Source: Verrucomicrobiota bacterium (GTDB lineage: Bacteria; Verrucomicrobiota; Verrucomicrobiia; Limisphaerales; UBA1319). From it: 64,000 nt of DNA. Below, piece by piece: positions 44,944-54,700 of this stretch. The notes under the pieces were generated by a model. The model was not told where the DNA came from. It did no database searches and was given only the letters and a program-made list of their open reading frames with translations. The position numbers were made by a program, and so were the translations under genes. Location: assembly GCA_022709905.1 (NCBI GenBank), contig JAKLHY010000020.1, forward strand, positions 1-64,000, given 5' to 3'. Each line of letters begins with the position of its first letter. Position 1 is the stretch's first letter.

Positions 44944-46386
44944 ATGCCAAAAATTGCCATGCTTGGAGCGGGCAGCCTGATTTTCTGCAAAACCCTAATC
45001 AACGATTTTCTGGCCACATCGGCGTTGAATGCCAGCGAGATTTGTCTCATGAGCATTACCCGTCCCAAGCTGGACAAAATGGAGGCTTTTGTCAGGCGCA
45101 TGATTGCCGAAAACAAACTCCAGGCCAGGGTTTGGTCGACTCTGGACCGACGGGAGGCCCTTAAGGATGCGGACTACGTGATCATCATGATCCAGGTGGG
45201 CGGGATCGAGGCTTTTCGGAAGGACTACGAGATTCCCATGAAATACGGGGTGGATCAGTGCGTCGCCGACAGCCTCGGGCCGGGTGGAGTCTTTCGGGGC
45301 ATGCGAACGATTCCGGTCTTGATCGACATCGTTCGCGAAATGGAGGAGCTCTGTCCCCGGGCTTTGTTGTTGAATTACGCCAATCCGATGGCGGCGAATT
45401 GTATGGCGCTGGGCCGGGCTGCGTCAAAGATCCAATTCATCGGATTATGTCATGGCGTCCAAACCACGCTCGACTTGATCAGTCGTTATGTGGACGTGCC
45501 GAAGGACCAGATCGATTATCTCTGCGCCGGCATTAACCACATGGGATGGTTTTTGACGTTGCGGGATCGCCGCGATGGCCGGGATCTGTATCCCATCCTG
45601 CGCTCGAATTGCGAGAAACCCGAATACTACACCACCGAGAAGGTGCGCTGCGAGGTGATGCGGCATTTCGGCTATTTTATGACGGAAAGCACCGGACACC
45701 TCTCGGAGTATGTCCCATGGTTTCGGAGCCATGAACGTTCGCTGAAACGGTATTGCGACCAGCCTTCCTTCGGCGGGGAAACGGGGGCGTACTACCAATA
45801 CTGCGACATGATTGCCAAGAAATACGAGAAGACAGACTACCTGACCCTGGAAAGCCCCAAAGTGGGGCGCCGGAGTGTGGAATACTGCTCCTACATTCTT
45901 GAGGCTGCGGAAACCGGCGCGCCGTTCAGGCTGAATGGCAATGTACGAAATGATGGTTACATCTGTAATCTCCCCGCCGGCTGTTGCGTCGAGGTGCCGG
46001 TCTATGTCGATCGGCTGGGATTGCATCCCCTCCACGTTGGAGCGCTGCCCCCGCAGTGCGCCGCCCTGAATCAATCCAATATCAGCGTGCAAAGCCTGGC
46101 GGTGGAAGCCGCATTCACCGGCGATCCCGAATACGCGGTGCAGGCCATCGCCATGGATCCACTCACCTCGGCTGTTTGCACGCTCGATGAGGTGCGTGAG
46201 ATGACGATCGAGATGCTTGAGGCTCAACGCCAATGGTTGCCGCGGTTTGCCGGCAAATCAATCGCTCCCAAACCCATCATCTCCATCCCGGCCGATGTTG
46301 TGCCCGTGGATGTGCCTCTGGATCCGGCCCTGGCCATCGCCCATCGGTTTGGCAAACTCGCCACCCAGGAGGTCAAACCGGGTTAA
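44944..46386 (+). CDS. GH4 alpha-galactosidase-type glycosidase (NAD and metal dependent)
   Basis: 480 residues from ATG 44944, preceded by GAGGAG. The N-terminal Rossmann motif KIAMLGAGSLIF, then LLLNYANPMAANCMA, the metal-binding CHGVQTT and GINHMGWF define GH4. The C-terminal LPPQCAALNQSNISVQ is typical of alpha-galactosidase and alpha-glucosidase members (MelA/AglA). GH4 enzymes cleave glycosides by an oxidation-elimination route using NAD and a divalent metal. The precise sugar is uncertain. A longer open frame from 44818 is non-coding in style. Confidence 0.9.
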   Translation: MPKIAMLGAGSLIFCKTLINDFLATSALNASEICLMSITRPKLDKMEAFVRRMIAENKLQARVWSTLDRREALKDADYVIIMIQVGGIEAFRKDYEIPMKYGVDQCVADSLGPGGVFRGMRTIPVLIDIVREMEELCPRALLLNYANPMAANCMALGRAASKIQFIGLCHGVQTTLDLISRYVDVPKDQIDYLCAGINHMGWFLTLRDRRDGRDLYPILRSNCEKPEYYTTEKVRCEVMRHFGYFMTESTGHLSEYVPWFRSHERSLKRYCDQPSFGGETGAYYQYCDMIAKKYEKTDYLTLESPKVGRRSVEYCSYILEAAETGAPFRLNGNVRNDGYICNLPAGCCVEVPVYVDRLGLHPLHVGALPPQCAALNQSNISVQSLAVEAAFTGDPEYAVQAIAMDPLTSAVCTLDEVREMTIEMLEAQRQWLPRFAGKSIAPKPIISIPADVVPVDVPLDPALAIAHRFGKLATQEVKPG

Positions 46387-46454
46387 GGCATGCCGTTAAT
46401 CCAGGCCTCGAGGTCGATAAAATTGAATGCCTGTCCGAGAATGAACAGGGGGCG

Positions 46455-48170
46455 ATGACTGCATATCTTGCCTTGGTTTTGCATGCCCACCTGCCGTTCG
46501 TGCGGCACCCCGAGCATGATCGTTTTCTCGAGGAATACTGGTTGTACGAGGCCGTTCTTGATGCCTACCTGCCGTTGGTGCAGTTGTGTCAGGGCTGGGC
46601 CAGAGATCGCGTGCAAGCCCGTCTGACTCTATCCCTTTCCCCTACCCTCAACGCCATGTTGCAGGATGGCTTGCTCCGCAAACGATGCCTGCGTTATCTG
46701 GACGAACGAATCGAACTGGCCGGTCGGGAAATCCACAGAACTCACTTCGAACCGCGGTTTCATCCTCTTGCCATTCTGTATCGCCAGCGGTTTGAATCGC
46801 TCCGGGCCACTTACCTGGAGTATCGCACAGATCTGACGGCCGCTTGGATGGAGTTTCAGGAGCGCGGACTCTTGGAACTAATCACCTGCGCTGGCACCCA
46901 TCCCATTCTTCCCTTCCTGACTCAAGACTCCCCGGCCTGGCACGCCCAGGTCTCGGTCGCTCTGGATCAGCATTGGAAAGTCTATGGACGGCATCCCAAC
47001 GGCTTCTGGTTGCCGGAGTGCGCTTATGTTCCCGATATGGAACCTCTGCTGGCGCACCACGGACATCGATGGTTGGTCCTGGAGTCGGAGGGCTTGCTTG
47101 GCGCGATGCCCAAGCCATATCAAGGCTTATTCGCTCCCGTTCTCACCCCAGCCGGATGGGCCGCCTTTGGCCGTGAGCCGGCCGTCGCGCGCCAAGTCTG
47201 GAGCCGGCAAGCGGGCTATCCCGGCGATCACGCTTATCGAGATTACTACCGTGACATTGGTTTTGATCTGGATCTGGATTATTTGAAACCGTACTTGCCT
47301 CTCGCGGAACGGCGCACACCGACCGGGGTCAAATACCATCGCATCACCGGCCCGGGCGTGGACAAACAGCCTTATGATCCGACAGCGGCGTCGGCGAGGG
47401 TTTCTCAACACGCCTCGCATTTCCTGGATTTGCTGAGATTCCAGGCCGCGGAGACCAGCGGAAACCGTGACCTTCCTCCACTGATCATGGCCCCTTTCGA
47501 TGCCGAACTCTTTGGCCATTGGTGGTATGAAGGCGTTGGATTTCTGGATTGCCTGGTCCGAGGCTTGAACTCTCCGGGACAGGAAATCCAAATGATCACC
47601 CCGACGGATTACCTGGCGCAACACCCCCGTCTGCAGGCAGCCGCTCCCGCTGCCTCCAGTTGGGGTGAAGGAGGTTATTGGAAGGTCTGGCTCAATGAAA
47701 CCAATGCCTGGCTTCAACCCGGTTTGCGTTCGGCACAACGACGGATGATGGAACTCGTCTCCCGGCTGCCTGGACCCCGGGCGGCATCCGTCACTCCGAA
47801 TCAAAAAAAGGGTTCCCGCGGCATGACTTCCGGCAACACCACCTCCCGCAACCGCAGCCAAAACGAAAAAGAACCGCCGCCATTCAACTCAGACAGCCTT
47901 CAGAATCGAGCCCTGCAACAAGCTGGCCGCGAACTTCTCCTGGCCCAGAGCAGTGACTGGGCCTTTATGCTCTATCACCGAACTACGGCGAACTACGCCC
48001 GGCAAAGGGTTATCGATCATCTGAATGCCTTCCAGAGCCTACATAACCAAATCCAGTCTGGCGTCATAGACGAAACCGCTTTGCACCTGCGGGAGGAGCG
48101 TTATAACCTCTTTCCCGATCTCAATGTTCATTATTGGAGTGAGCCAACATGCAGACCCTTCCAAGGGTAA
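46455..48170 (+). CDS. GH57 family enzyme (1,4-alpha-glucan branching type)
   Basis: 571 residues from ATG 46455. Motif 1 LHAHLPFVRH opens the barrel. The nucleophile Glu lies in FWLPECAY and the acid Asp in APFDAELFGHWWYEG. The C-terminal helical domain follows (SSDWAFMLYHRTTANYA, with the conserved WAF). Between them at about residues 444-490 is a hydrophilic, Ser/Asn/Pro-rich insertion (PNQKKGSRGMTSGNTTS) not expected in the family. The enzyme should branch or transfer alpha-1,4-glucan, as in glycogen metabolism. It lies 68 bases after the GH4 gene and is probably co-transcribed. Confidence 0.9.
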   Translation: MTAYLALVLHAHLPFVRHPEHDRFLEEYWLYEAVLDAYLPLVQLCQGWARDRVQARLTLSLSPTLNAMLQDGLLRKRCLRYLDERIELAGREIHRTHFEPRFHPLAILYRQRFESLRATYLEYRTDLTAAWMEFQERGLLELITCAGTHPILPFLTQDSPAWHAQVSVALDQHWKVYGRHPNGFWLPECAYVPDMEPLLAHHGHRWLVLESEGLLGAMPKPYQGLFAPVLTPAGWAAFGREPAVARQVWSRQAGYPGDHAYRDYYRDIGFDLDLDYLKPYLPLAERRTPTGVKYHRITGPGVDKQPYDPTAASARVSQHASHFLDLLRFQAAETSGNRDLPPLIMAPFDAELFGHWWYEGVGFLDCLVRGLNSPGQEIQMITPTDYLAQHPRLQAAAPAASSWGEGGYWKVWLNETNAWLQPGLRSAQRRMMELVSRLPGPRAASVTPNQKKGSRGMTSGNTTSRNRSQNEKEPPPFNSDSLQNRALQQAGRELLLAQSSDWAFMLYHRTTANYARQRVIDHLNAFQSLHNQIQSGVIDETALHLREERYNLFPDLNVHYWSEPTCRPFQG

Positions 48171-48488
48171 GAAAGGGTTCAAGCGTGCTGTGACGCACGC
48201 GTAGAATCGATTGGGAAAAGAGGCGACAAGTATGGAAGGGGAGCTTATGAACATGGTTTCGGAATCGCCCGCCGCCACAATACGGCTGGGGCTTTGAGGG
48301 GGAGACTGAGTGACCGAAGTAGGACTCGGAATCTGGCAAGAGTGAACGCAAAAGGTCAGCGGCGGGAGTCGCCCGCCGCTGACATTCAATTGGTCTTGGC
48401 ACAAGTCAGCTGGTCAATCTCCTATTGCCGGTTCCTGAGTTTGGCGCCCGTCCTCTTGCCCCGCGGTCCCACTCGCGCCTTCCCTGGA
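48171..48488. other. Convergent intergenic region of 318 bases
   Basis: Between the 3' ends of the GH57 and FIMAH-protein genes. Apart from the strong stem-loop at 48355-48383, no gene or motif was recognised; open frames of 60-120 codons here have no coding character. Confidence 0.5.
48355..48383. terminator. Perfect 12-bp stem-loop between convergent genes
   Basis: GTCAGCGGCGGG and CCCGCCGCTGAC form a perfect 12-base-pair stem with the loop AGTCG. It lies 185 bases after the GH57 stop and 106 bases before the stop of the minus-strand gene. No T tract follows, so bidirectional termination, a REP-like palindrome or a protein-binding site are all possible. Confidence 0.5.
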
Positions 48489-50441
48489 CTATAACGGACA
48501 ATGATTGATGAGGTACTGGGCGTCGGCAATCAGAATGGCGGCTGCGGTGGCATCGATGCCGGTCCCGGTTTGGGCCTGGACTTCAGCAATGAAGGCCGAG
48601 TAGATGTTCGCCGCCGTATTGCAGTTGCCGTTCGCGTATGCGCTCGCCGCCGCGTTCAATTTGGCGAGGAGCGAATTGGCAAGGCCGGCATGCTTGACCT
48701 TCCCAGCCGCCAGAAAGTGATCCACGTCCTGTTTGACACTCTCGGGCGTGACGATGATCTCGAATGTGACTGAACTGCTGGCGTTGTTGCCTGCCTTGTC
48801 CACCGCGTTCACGGTGAATGTATGCGTCCCGAGCGCCAGTTCGGTGAGAAGATCGATGGACTGTCCGCTCGGCAGGCCGTGGCCCGCTAGAAGACCGGAA
48901 CCATCGATCAACGCCTCGAACGTATCAACGCCAGAGCCGCCCGTGTCACTGACACTGTAATCGAGGACCAACGTCTCCGAATGCGTATAAGTGGTCGGCG
49001 CCGGCTGAACGATGACGAGGGTGGGCGGAAGCTTGTCAATTCGCACCGTAATCGTGTTCGGTCCTTCAACGTTGCCAGCATTGTCGATGGCAAAGAAGGT
49101 GACCGTGGTGATTCCAGGACTCGTGATCCCGAACGCGACTGCGGCGGCGTTCACCGTGGTATCGGCAATCGGGTGAGCCCCCGCGGCACTGTAGGTAATG
49201 CTCTTCACCCCCGAACCGCCCGGATCCATTGCCGAGATCGACACGGAGACATCTGTGTTATTCCAGCCGAATGGTGTCGAGGCAGGCTGCTTGATTGCAG
49301 ACGAGATGGGAGGCGTGACATCAGTGTTCAGAGTGAACTGAATCGCGCCAAAGACTGGCGTCGTTGAAGAGTCAATCTCCTGAATCTCCGGCGAGGTGAG
49401 AGGCACTGGGAGGTTGCCTGCCGCAATGGCCGCACCGAAGCCTGGATCGAATCCCACAGCATCAGTGACTGCAGCGCTGACCTGGGTGTCCAGCCCAACG
49501 GCCGAGAAAACCGGACCGAGGTTGCCGGAGAAGAGTACGATATCCGACGGATCACTGATCCCCAGATCGTGAAAAACACTGCCCAGGACAATTTTTAAGC
49601 GAAGGTCCGCCGAGGTCGCAACCCAGTGAACGATGGGACCGAAGGCCACCTCCACATTTGCAGCGCCGGGAAGCGGATCAGTTAAAGTAAGATTTGCGCT
49701 CACCGTCTGTCCGGCCGTGTCCCACTGCAAGAGCGGGATCAATGGAGCCGTGGCCGGTCCGGACTGGACGCCGAAGGCCGAAATGGCGCCTCCGATCCCC
49801 AGCCCCCCCACCGGCATGGGAGAGAGTGTGATCGAGCCTTCCACGGTGGCCGTGCCCACATCGATCACCCCCGCGATGTTGAGGCTGACGGCACAACTTT
49901 CCACCGGAACCTCGATCGGCGTATTGCCCGTAAGGGGGGCTACAAAGTTCTTGGGGCCGGCTTCGAAGTGGCACGGAATCAAAACCGAGCCGCAGATGTC
50001 TGGCAGAAAGCACTCTATAATGCATCCTTCAACCGTGATGGTTGTTGGGATGTTGATGCTGATGTTCGGGCCTCCTCCTGCCACGGGTGAGTAGGTGACG
50101 TTCAAGGGCAGGACACCGCCCGCCACCACGTCGGCTTTGTCGTAATGGAAGGTCATATCAACCCCGGCATCGAAATGGATGTTGCCCATCCCAGAGATGC
50201 CGAGGCTGTAACTCACACCCGCCGGCAGGCCGGGAGGCACGAATGGGCAGCCGTCAAAACTGTCGCCGCGGCTGTCTGAGAAGGGAAAACTGGCGTCAAA
50301 GCCCAGTCGAATATGTTGCGTCTGGCTTACAATTGGGGCACCCAAAGCCGCTGGCGCGCACAAAATCCCCCCCAAAGCCAACAGTAGGATGAATGTTTTC
50401 TGCAGGCTTCGTTGAGTTCCCTTCCGGTTCTGATCCATCAT
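48489..50441 (-). CDS. Secreted Ig-like protein with C-terminal FIMAH-type domain
   Basis: About 650 residues from ATG 50441 (ATG 50471 also in frame). A signal peptide ends near CAPAALGAP. A large beta-rich N-terminal part (about 35-370) has several Cys pairs (GCIIECFLPDICGS). Two bacterial Ig-like domains follow (SAMDPGGSGVKSITYS; VSDTGGSGVDTFEALI). The C-terminus resembles FIMAH domains (DVDHFLAAGKVKHAGLANSL). It is an exported structural or adhesive protein. It is convergent with the GH57 gene. There is no sorting or anchoring signal. Confidence 0.82.
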   Translation of the reverse strand: MMDQNRKGTQRSLQKTFILLLALGGILCAPAALGAPIVSQTQHIRLGFDASFPFSDSRGDSFDGCPFVPPGLPAGVSYSLGISGMGNIHFDAGVDMTFHYDKADVVAGGVLPLNVTYSPVAGGGPNISINIPTTITVEGCIIECFLPDICGSVLIPCHFEAGPKNFVAPLTGNTPIEVPVESCAVSLNIAGVIDVGTATVEGSITLSPMPVGGLGIGGAISAFGVQSGPATAPLIPLLQWDTAGQTVSANLTLTDPLPGAANVEVAFGPIVHWVATSADLRLKIVLGSVFHDLGISDPSDIVLFSGNLGPVFSAVGLDTQVSAAVTDAVGFDPGFGAAIAAGNLPVPLTSPEIQEIDSSTTPVFGAIQFTLNTDVTPPISSAIKQPASTPFGWNNTDVSVSISAMDPGGSGVKSITYSAAGAHPIADTTVNAAAVAFGITSPGITTVTFFAIDNAGNVEGPNTITVRIDKLPPTLVIVQPAPTTYTHSETLVLDYSVSDTGGSGVDTFEALIDGSGLLAGHGLPSGQSIDLLTELALGTHTFTVNAVDKAGNNASSSVTFEIIVTPESVKQDVDHFLAAGKVKHAGLANSLLAKLNAAASAYANGNCNTAANIYSAFIAEVQAQTGTGIDATAAAILIADAQYLINHCPL

Positions 50442-50471
50442 TGTCTCTTGTACCATGTTTCGATCTTTCAT

Positions 50472-50836
50472 ATCGTCTTTGCTTTCTTGGTTTCATGCGA
50501 TCGTGCTGCATTGTTTACACCCGCTGAGACGCCCATTCTCCGCATGGCGAAGTGGATTCGCCTCTTCGTGTGGCCCCAAGTTTGCATCAATCCCACAGCA
50601 TGACTATTGCACTTTGGATGTACAACCTTTGTTCAAGGATCGAGTTGCCGTGTAGTCGGTAAACGTTATGATTCATCCTTGATTGCGGAGACAAAGAAAC
50701 GGATGTGAAAGGAGCTTATGTGCCCTTCAATAATTGACCTGTCCCTCTGTACGGATAATTGATAAATGACCTGACCCTTAGAATTGATAAATGACCTGAC
50801 CCTTAGTAATGAATGAGCCCAGCTGCGGCAGTCCAT
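50472..50836. other. Intergenic region carrying mobile-element-type motifs
   Basis: 365 bases between the FIMAH-protein start and the 3' end of the formylglycine-enzyme-like gene. It should hold the promoter of the FIMAH-protein gene, but none was identified. The only recognised structure is the group of motifs at 50732-50806. Confidence 0.5.
50732..50806 (-). repeat. Three copies of the dispersed REP-transposase-type motif, two in perfect tandem
   Basis: AATTGACCTGTCCCT at 50732-50746 is the reverse complement of the motif at 42218 and 25049. Two perfect 25-base tandem copies follow, at 50757-50781 and 50782-50806, each starting AATTGATAAATGACC and ending TGACCCTTAG. No transposase is adjacent, so this is a solo or amplified end. 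Confidence 0.7.
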
Positions 50837-51757
50837 TCAAGGGGCCTCGGCGTCGAGGGCAATTCTAAAGCCTGCGAAATCGACCGTCAGCCACCAGGGG
50901 CTGCGCGGGATTTCAGGATCGAGGCTGTCCCAGTCCGGATGCTCGATCCAACGGGCAGCTGAGCGAAGGCAGGATGGCGGAGAGCAAAAAGCGCCGCCGC
51001 GAAGAACCGCCGGTGAATCCGGGGAAGTTTTGCCGCACCATTCGGCCATATTGCCGGCCATGTCGAACAGTCCGAAACGATTGGGTTTCAGCAATCCAAC
51101 GGGATGGGGTGTTTCGGCCGAATCCACGTCGGCGGAGTTGCCCAGGAACCATCCGTAATCCGAGATTCTAGCCGTGTCATTGCCCCAGAAATAGGCGTTT
51201 GTGGATCCGGCTCGACAGGCGTATTCCCATTCCTCTTCTGAGGGGAGACGAAACGGACGGCCCGTTTTCTTGCGCAACCATCGGCAGTATTCGGAGGCGG
51301 CGATCCAACCCACGCCGGTGACGGGATAATGTTGATGGCCGTGAGTGCGGTCCATGATGGCGTAGTTAACCGATGGATGGGATATGCCATCTTGGTCGAC
51401 CCACGCGCGGTAGGAGGGCTGTTTGTTAGTCATTTGAGAAGGCTCGACTGACATGAAGGGAAGGTATTGGCGCCAGGTGACCTCGTATTTGCCAAGCCAA
51501 AAGGGCTTGACCTGGATTATTCTGGGACAGGCCTCATGCGGTTCGCGCCCGGGTTCGCCCAGGGGGCTTCCGATTTCGATTTGCCCTCCGGGGATCGCGA
51601 CAAAATCGATGGCAACGGACTGTCCGGGGATGGGTTGGTTGAAGTTGGTGAACCAGGAAACACGGTCTGTGGGTTCTGCCCCGTGCGCCGATAGAATCGT
51701 GGCCAGAAAAAACAAGGCTGTGATTGCGTATCTTCCAGGTGAAGATGCTCCATTCAT
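50837..51757 (-). CDS. Secreted formylglycine-generating-enzyme (SUMF1)-like protein
   Basis: 306 residues with a signal peptide (1-26). The SUMF1/FGE fold is recognisable from FVAIPGGQIEIGSP, KYEVTWRQYLPFM, RLPSEEEWEYACRAGS, FDMAGNMAEWCG and VLRGGAFCSPP. The last segment normally carries the active-site Cys pair; here a single Cys is seen in GGAFCSPPSCLRS, with another five residues on. True sulfatase activation is doubtful, as no sulfatase is nearby. It is 26 bases downstream of the sensor kinase gene, so it may be co-regulated. Confidence 0.88.
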   Translation of the reverse strand: MNGASSPGRYAITALFFLATILSAHGAEPTDRVSWFTNFNQPIPGQSVAIDFVAIPGGQIEIGSPLGEPGREPHEACPRIIQVKPFWLGKYEVTWRQYLPFMSVEPSQMTNKQPSYRAWVDQDGISHPSVNYAIMDRTHGHQHYPVTGVGWIAASEYCRWLRKKTGRPFRLPSEEEWEYACRAGSTNAYFWGNDTARISDYGWFLGNSADVDSAETPHPVGLLKPNRFGLFDMAGNMAEWCGKTSPDSPAVLRGGAFCSPPSCLRSAARWIEHPDWDSLDPEIPRSPWWLTVDFAGFRIALDAEAP

Positions 51758-51783
51758 ATTGCTGAAGAAGGAAGGCGTCCGGT

Positions 51784-54700
51784 CTATTCGCGCACGGGAA
51801 TGATCAAGGTAAAGGTGCTGCCTTCGCCGATCTGGGAATCGACCTTCAGTCCGCAGCCTTGATCCTTGGCAAATTCAAAGACCATGGACAGTCCGAGGCC
51901 CGTTCCGCGGCGGGCGGACATGGCTTTGGTGGTGAAGAAAGGTTCAAAAATCCGGGTCATGACCTCCTGGGGGATGCCGCAGCCATGGTCTTGCACGGAA
52001 ACGGCGACATGCCGCACCGCATGGGCGGGCGCCAGAACCAAGCCGCTGGGCAGGCTCTCCAGGATGAAAGTTTTGACCGAGATGTCCCCCTGTCCTGCCA
52101 TGGCTTCGGAAGCGTTAATCAGGATGTTGAGCAGCATCTGTTGAAGCAGGTCTTTGGCGAGAACAATGAGGGGCAAATCCATCGCCGGTTCGAACTGGAC
52201 CCGAGTCGTTTCCGAGATCCGATCGTCCATCAGTTTCAGGGTTTGTTCCACAATGGTGTTCAACTCACACGGGGCCAGTTCCTGTTTGGCCTCGCGTCCA
52301 TACCCGAGGAGGGCTTTGACAATGGTGCTGCCTTGTTCGACGCTGGTCTTGATGCGATCGATCCGAGTCCGGATTTTGTCGTGGTCATCGGGGTTGGCCT
52401 CGATGATTTGAGCGGAGCCTTTGATGATGGACAGGATGCTGTTGAAATCGTGGGCAATTCCAGCGGCGAGAGTCCCGAGGGCGCGCATTTTCTGGCTGTG
52501 TAAAAGGGCTTGCTGGGCCTGCTCCAATTCATGCGTGCGTTGCCGGACGATCAGTTCCACCGCGGCGTAGCTGCGAATGAGCCGGATATGGCGGTTCACC
52601 GCAAATCCCGCCAGGCTCAAAATCAAGAGCAGGCCGATGATGGAGATGGCGATGAGCCGCCGTTCCCGATACCAAGGCAATCGCACGGTGAATTCCAGGA
52701 GGGCAGGTGTGGCGCACTCATTCCAGTTGCGATCCATGACTTTGGCTTCAAAACGATGATGGCCCGCGGTGAGGTTGACGAGGGTGGCCGCGGGGACCGA
52801 TCGATAAGGGCTCCAGGCCTGACCATCCAACCGATAAGCGTAGACCAGACGATCGGAGACCGTGAATTCCCATCGGTCGCGGCCCGAGAACTGGAAGGAC
52901 AGGGCAGCCGCATCCTCGAGATTATCCAGGTCTTGCTCGGCCTGGACTTGAATTTGGGGTGCGACGGTATCGGCATCGGGATAAAATCGGCTCAGCCCGC
53001 GGGCTGTCCCGGTCCAGAACCGGCCTTTTCTGTCGAAGGCCAGGGCGTAGACCGCTTCACTGGGCAGTCCTTCCTCCGGACCGTGCATGATCCAGGAGTC
53101 ATGGCGGAACCGTAATAATCCCGTGCCCGACCCCACCCAGACGGCGCCCTCACTGTCCATTCTCATGGCATTGATTCGGTCGAAACCCGATCTTTGGACA
53201 GACCATGCCTTGCCGTTAAACTCGTGAATCCGGTTTCGAGTGCTGATCCATAATGTTCCCTGACGGGTTTCGAGGAGGCCCGTGGCGTTGTCGGGCGCAT
53301 CCGGTTCGGAGGTGAAATATTGCCAGCGATCCTCGCGGAAACGGGCGACGCCTGCCGAACCGCCGAGCCAAAGATCTCCGTTGGCGGTGACGCGCAAGAA
53401 ATTCAATTCTGATCCCAATCGAACGGATGGCGGAGGCTCTGGAAACGAGGAAAAGCGCCGGCCATTAAAGAGGGCCAGCCTATAGACCGATGGATTGGGC
53501 TCCTCGGTGACGATCTGAACGCAGCAGAGGTTGCGGCGGTAATAGCCCAGCAACCGCATGGTTCCATCGCTAGGCGGGGGAATGGATGCAAACTGACCCG
53601 TGCGCGGATCCAGGAGCAGGAAACGATCGCTCAGACACAGTCCAATGCGTCCTTCGAAACTGAGAAACAAGCCGCCCGCGGGGGGAGACAACACCTCAAT
53701 GTCATCGGGCAGCGGATAGGAAGTCCAAGAAGTCTCTCGTCGTAGCAGGAGATTCTGGGCGCTGACGCCCCAGAGATCGCCCCACGGGGTTTCCAGAAGG
53801 TCATAGATGGGCGCGTCACCGAGAGTCGCATCCTCGGTTTGAAGCCATAACAACGGAGCGTGGCGGACCAAGCCTTCGGAAGTCGCCAGCCAAAACACCC
53901 CTTTCGTCTCGACCGCCAAGTCATGGAACTGACCCGCAAGGGTTCCCTCGGTTTCCACACGATTGAGATTTGTTCCTTCCAGCCGAAACAAGGCGTTGAG
54001 CGAGTCCACCCAAAACGCCGAATCCGGTCCCCGCCAGCAGCGCCGGACGCGTCCCTGGGCGATCAGGCTGGGTTGGTGGGTTGCTGGATCGAAATGGAGC
54101 GCAACTCGCGCGGTCGATTGCGTCGAGTTGCCGACCGCCGCAATCCCGCCGTCTTCATCTTCCACCGGGTGGGTTAATCCGCGGACCGGGATGTTTTCCG
54201 GGATCCGATATTGCTCGAAGAGGGGTTCCATGTTGGTTCCCCGCAGGGTACGATCCATTTTGATCAAGCCGGAATCGCCGGCAATCCAGAGGCCTCCATC
54301 GCGAGCACTGGCCAGATCCAGAAACGCGCCGATACCGGTCTCGGACGATCGCAATAGAACCGAGGCCCGTTTTCGGATTCGATCAAAACCCAGGACTCGA
54401 TCATTGAGCAGCAACACAATCGGGTTCCCGACGCCGGTGTGCAACGGCGCCGACCGGATTCTCCCCAGGAGATTGGTGCGGAACTGAGAGGCAACTTCCG
54501 GGATGGGATGTTTCAGCCATTGACCGTTTTCGTATTGCTGCAGGCCTTCGGGATACCCTGCCCAGAGTGTTCCCGTTGCGTCCTCATAAATCCGGCCCAA
54601 CCCTTCAGGCGCCGGAATCCGCATGAACCCATAACCGTCAAACCGAGTCATTTGCGGGGCGCTGCCGTGTCGGATCCAGACATTGCCGTTCGAACTGACA

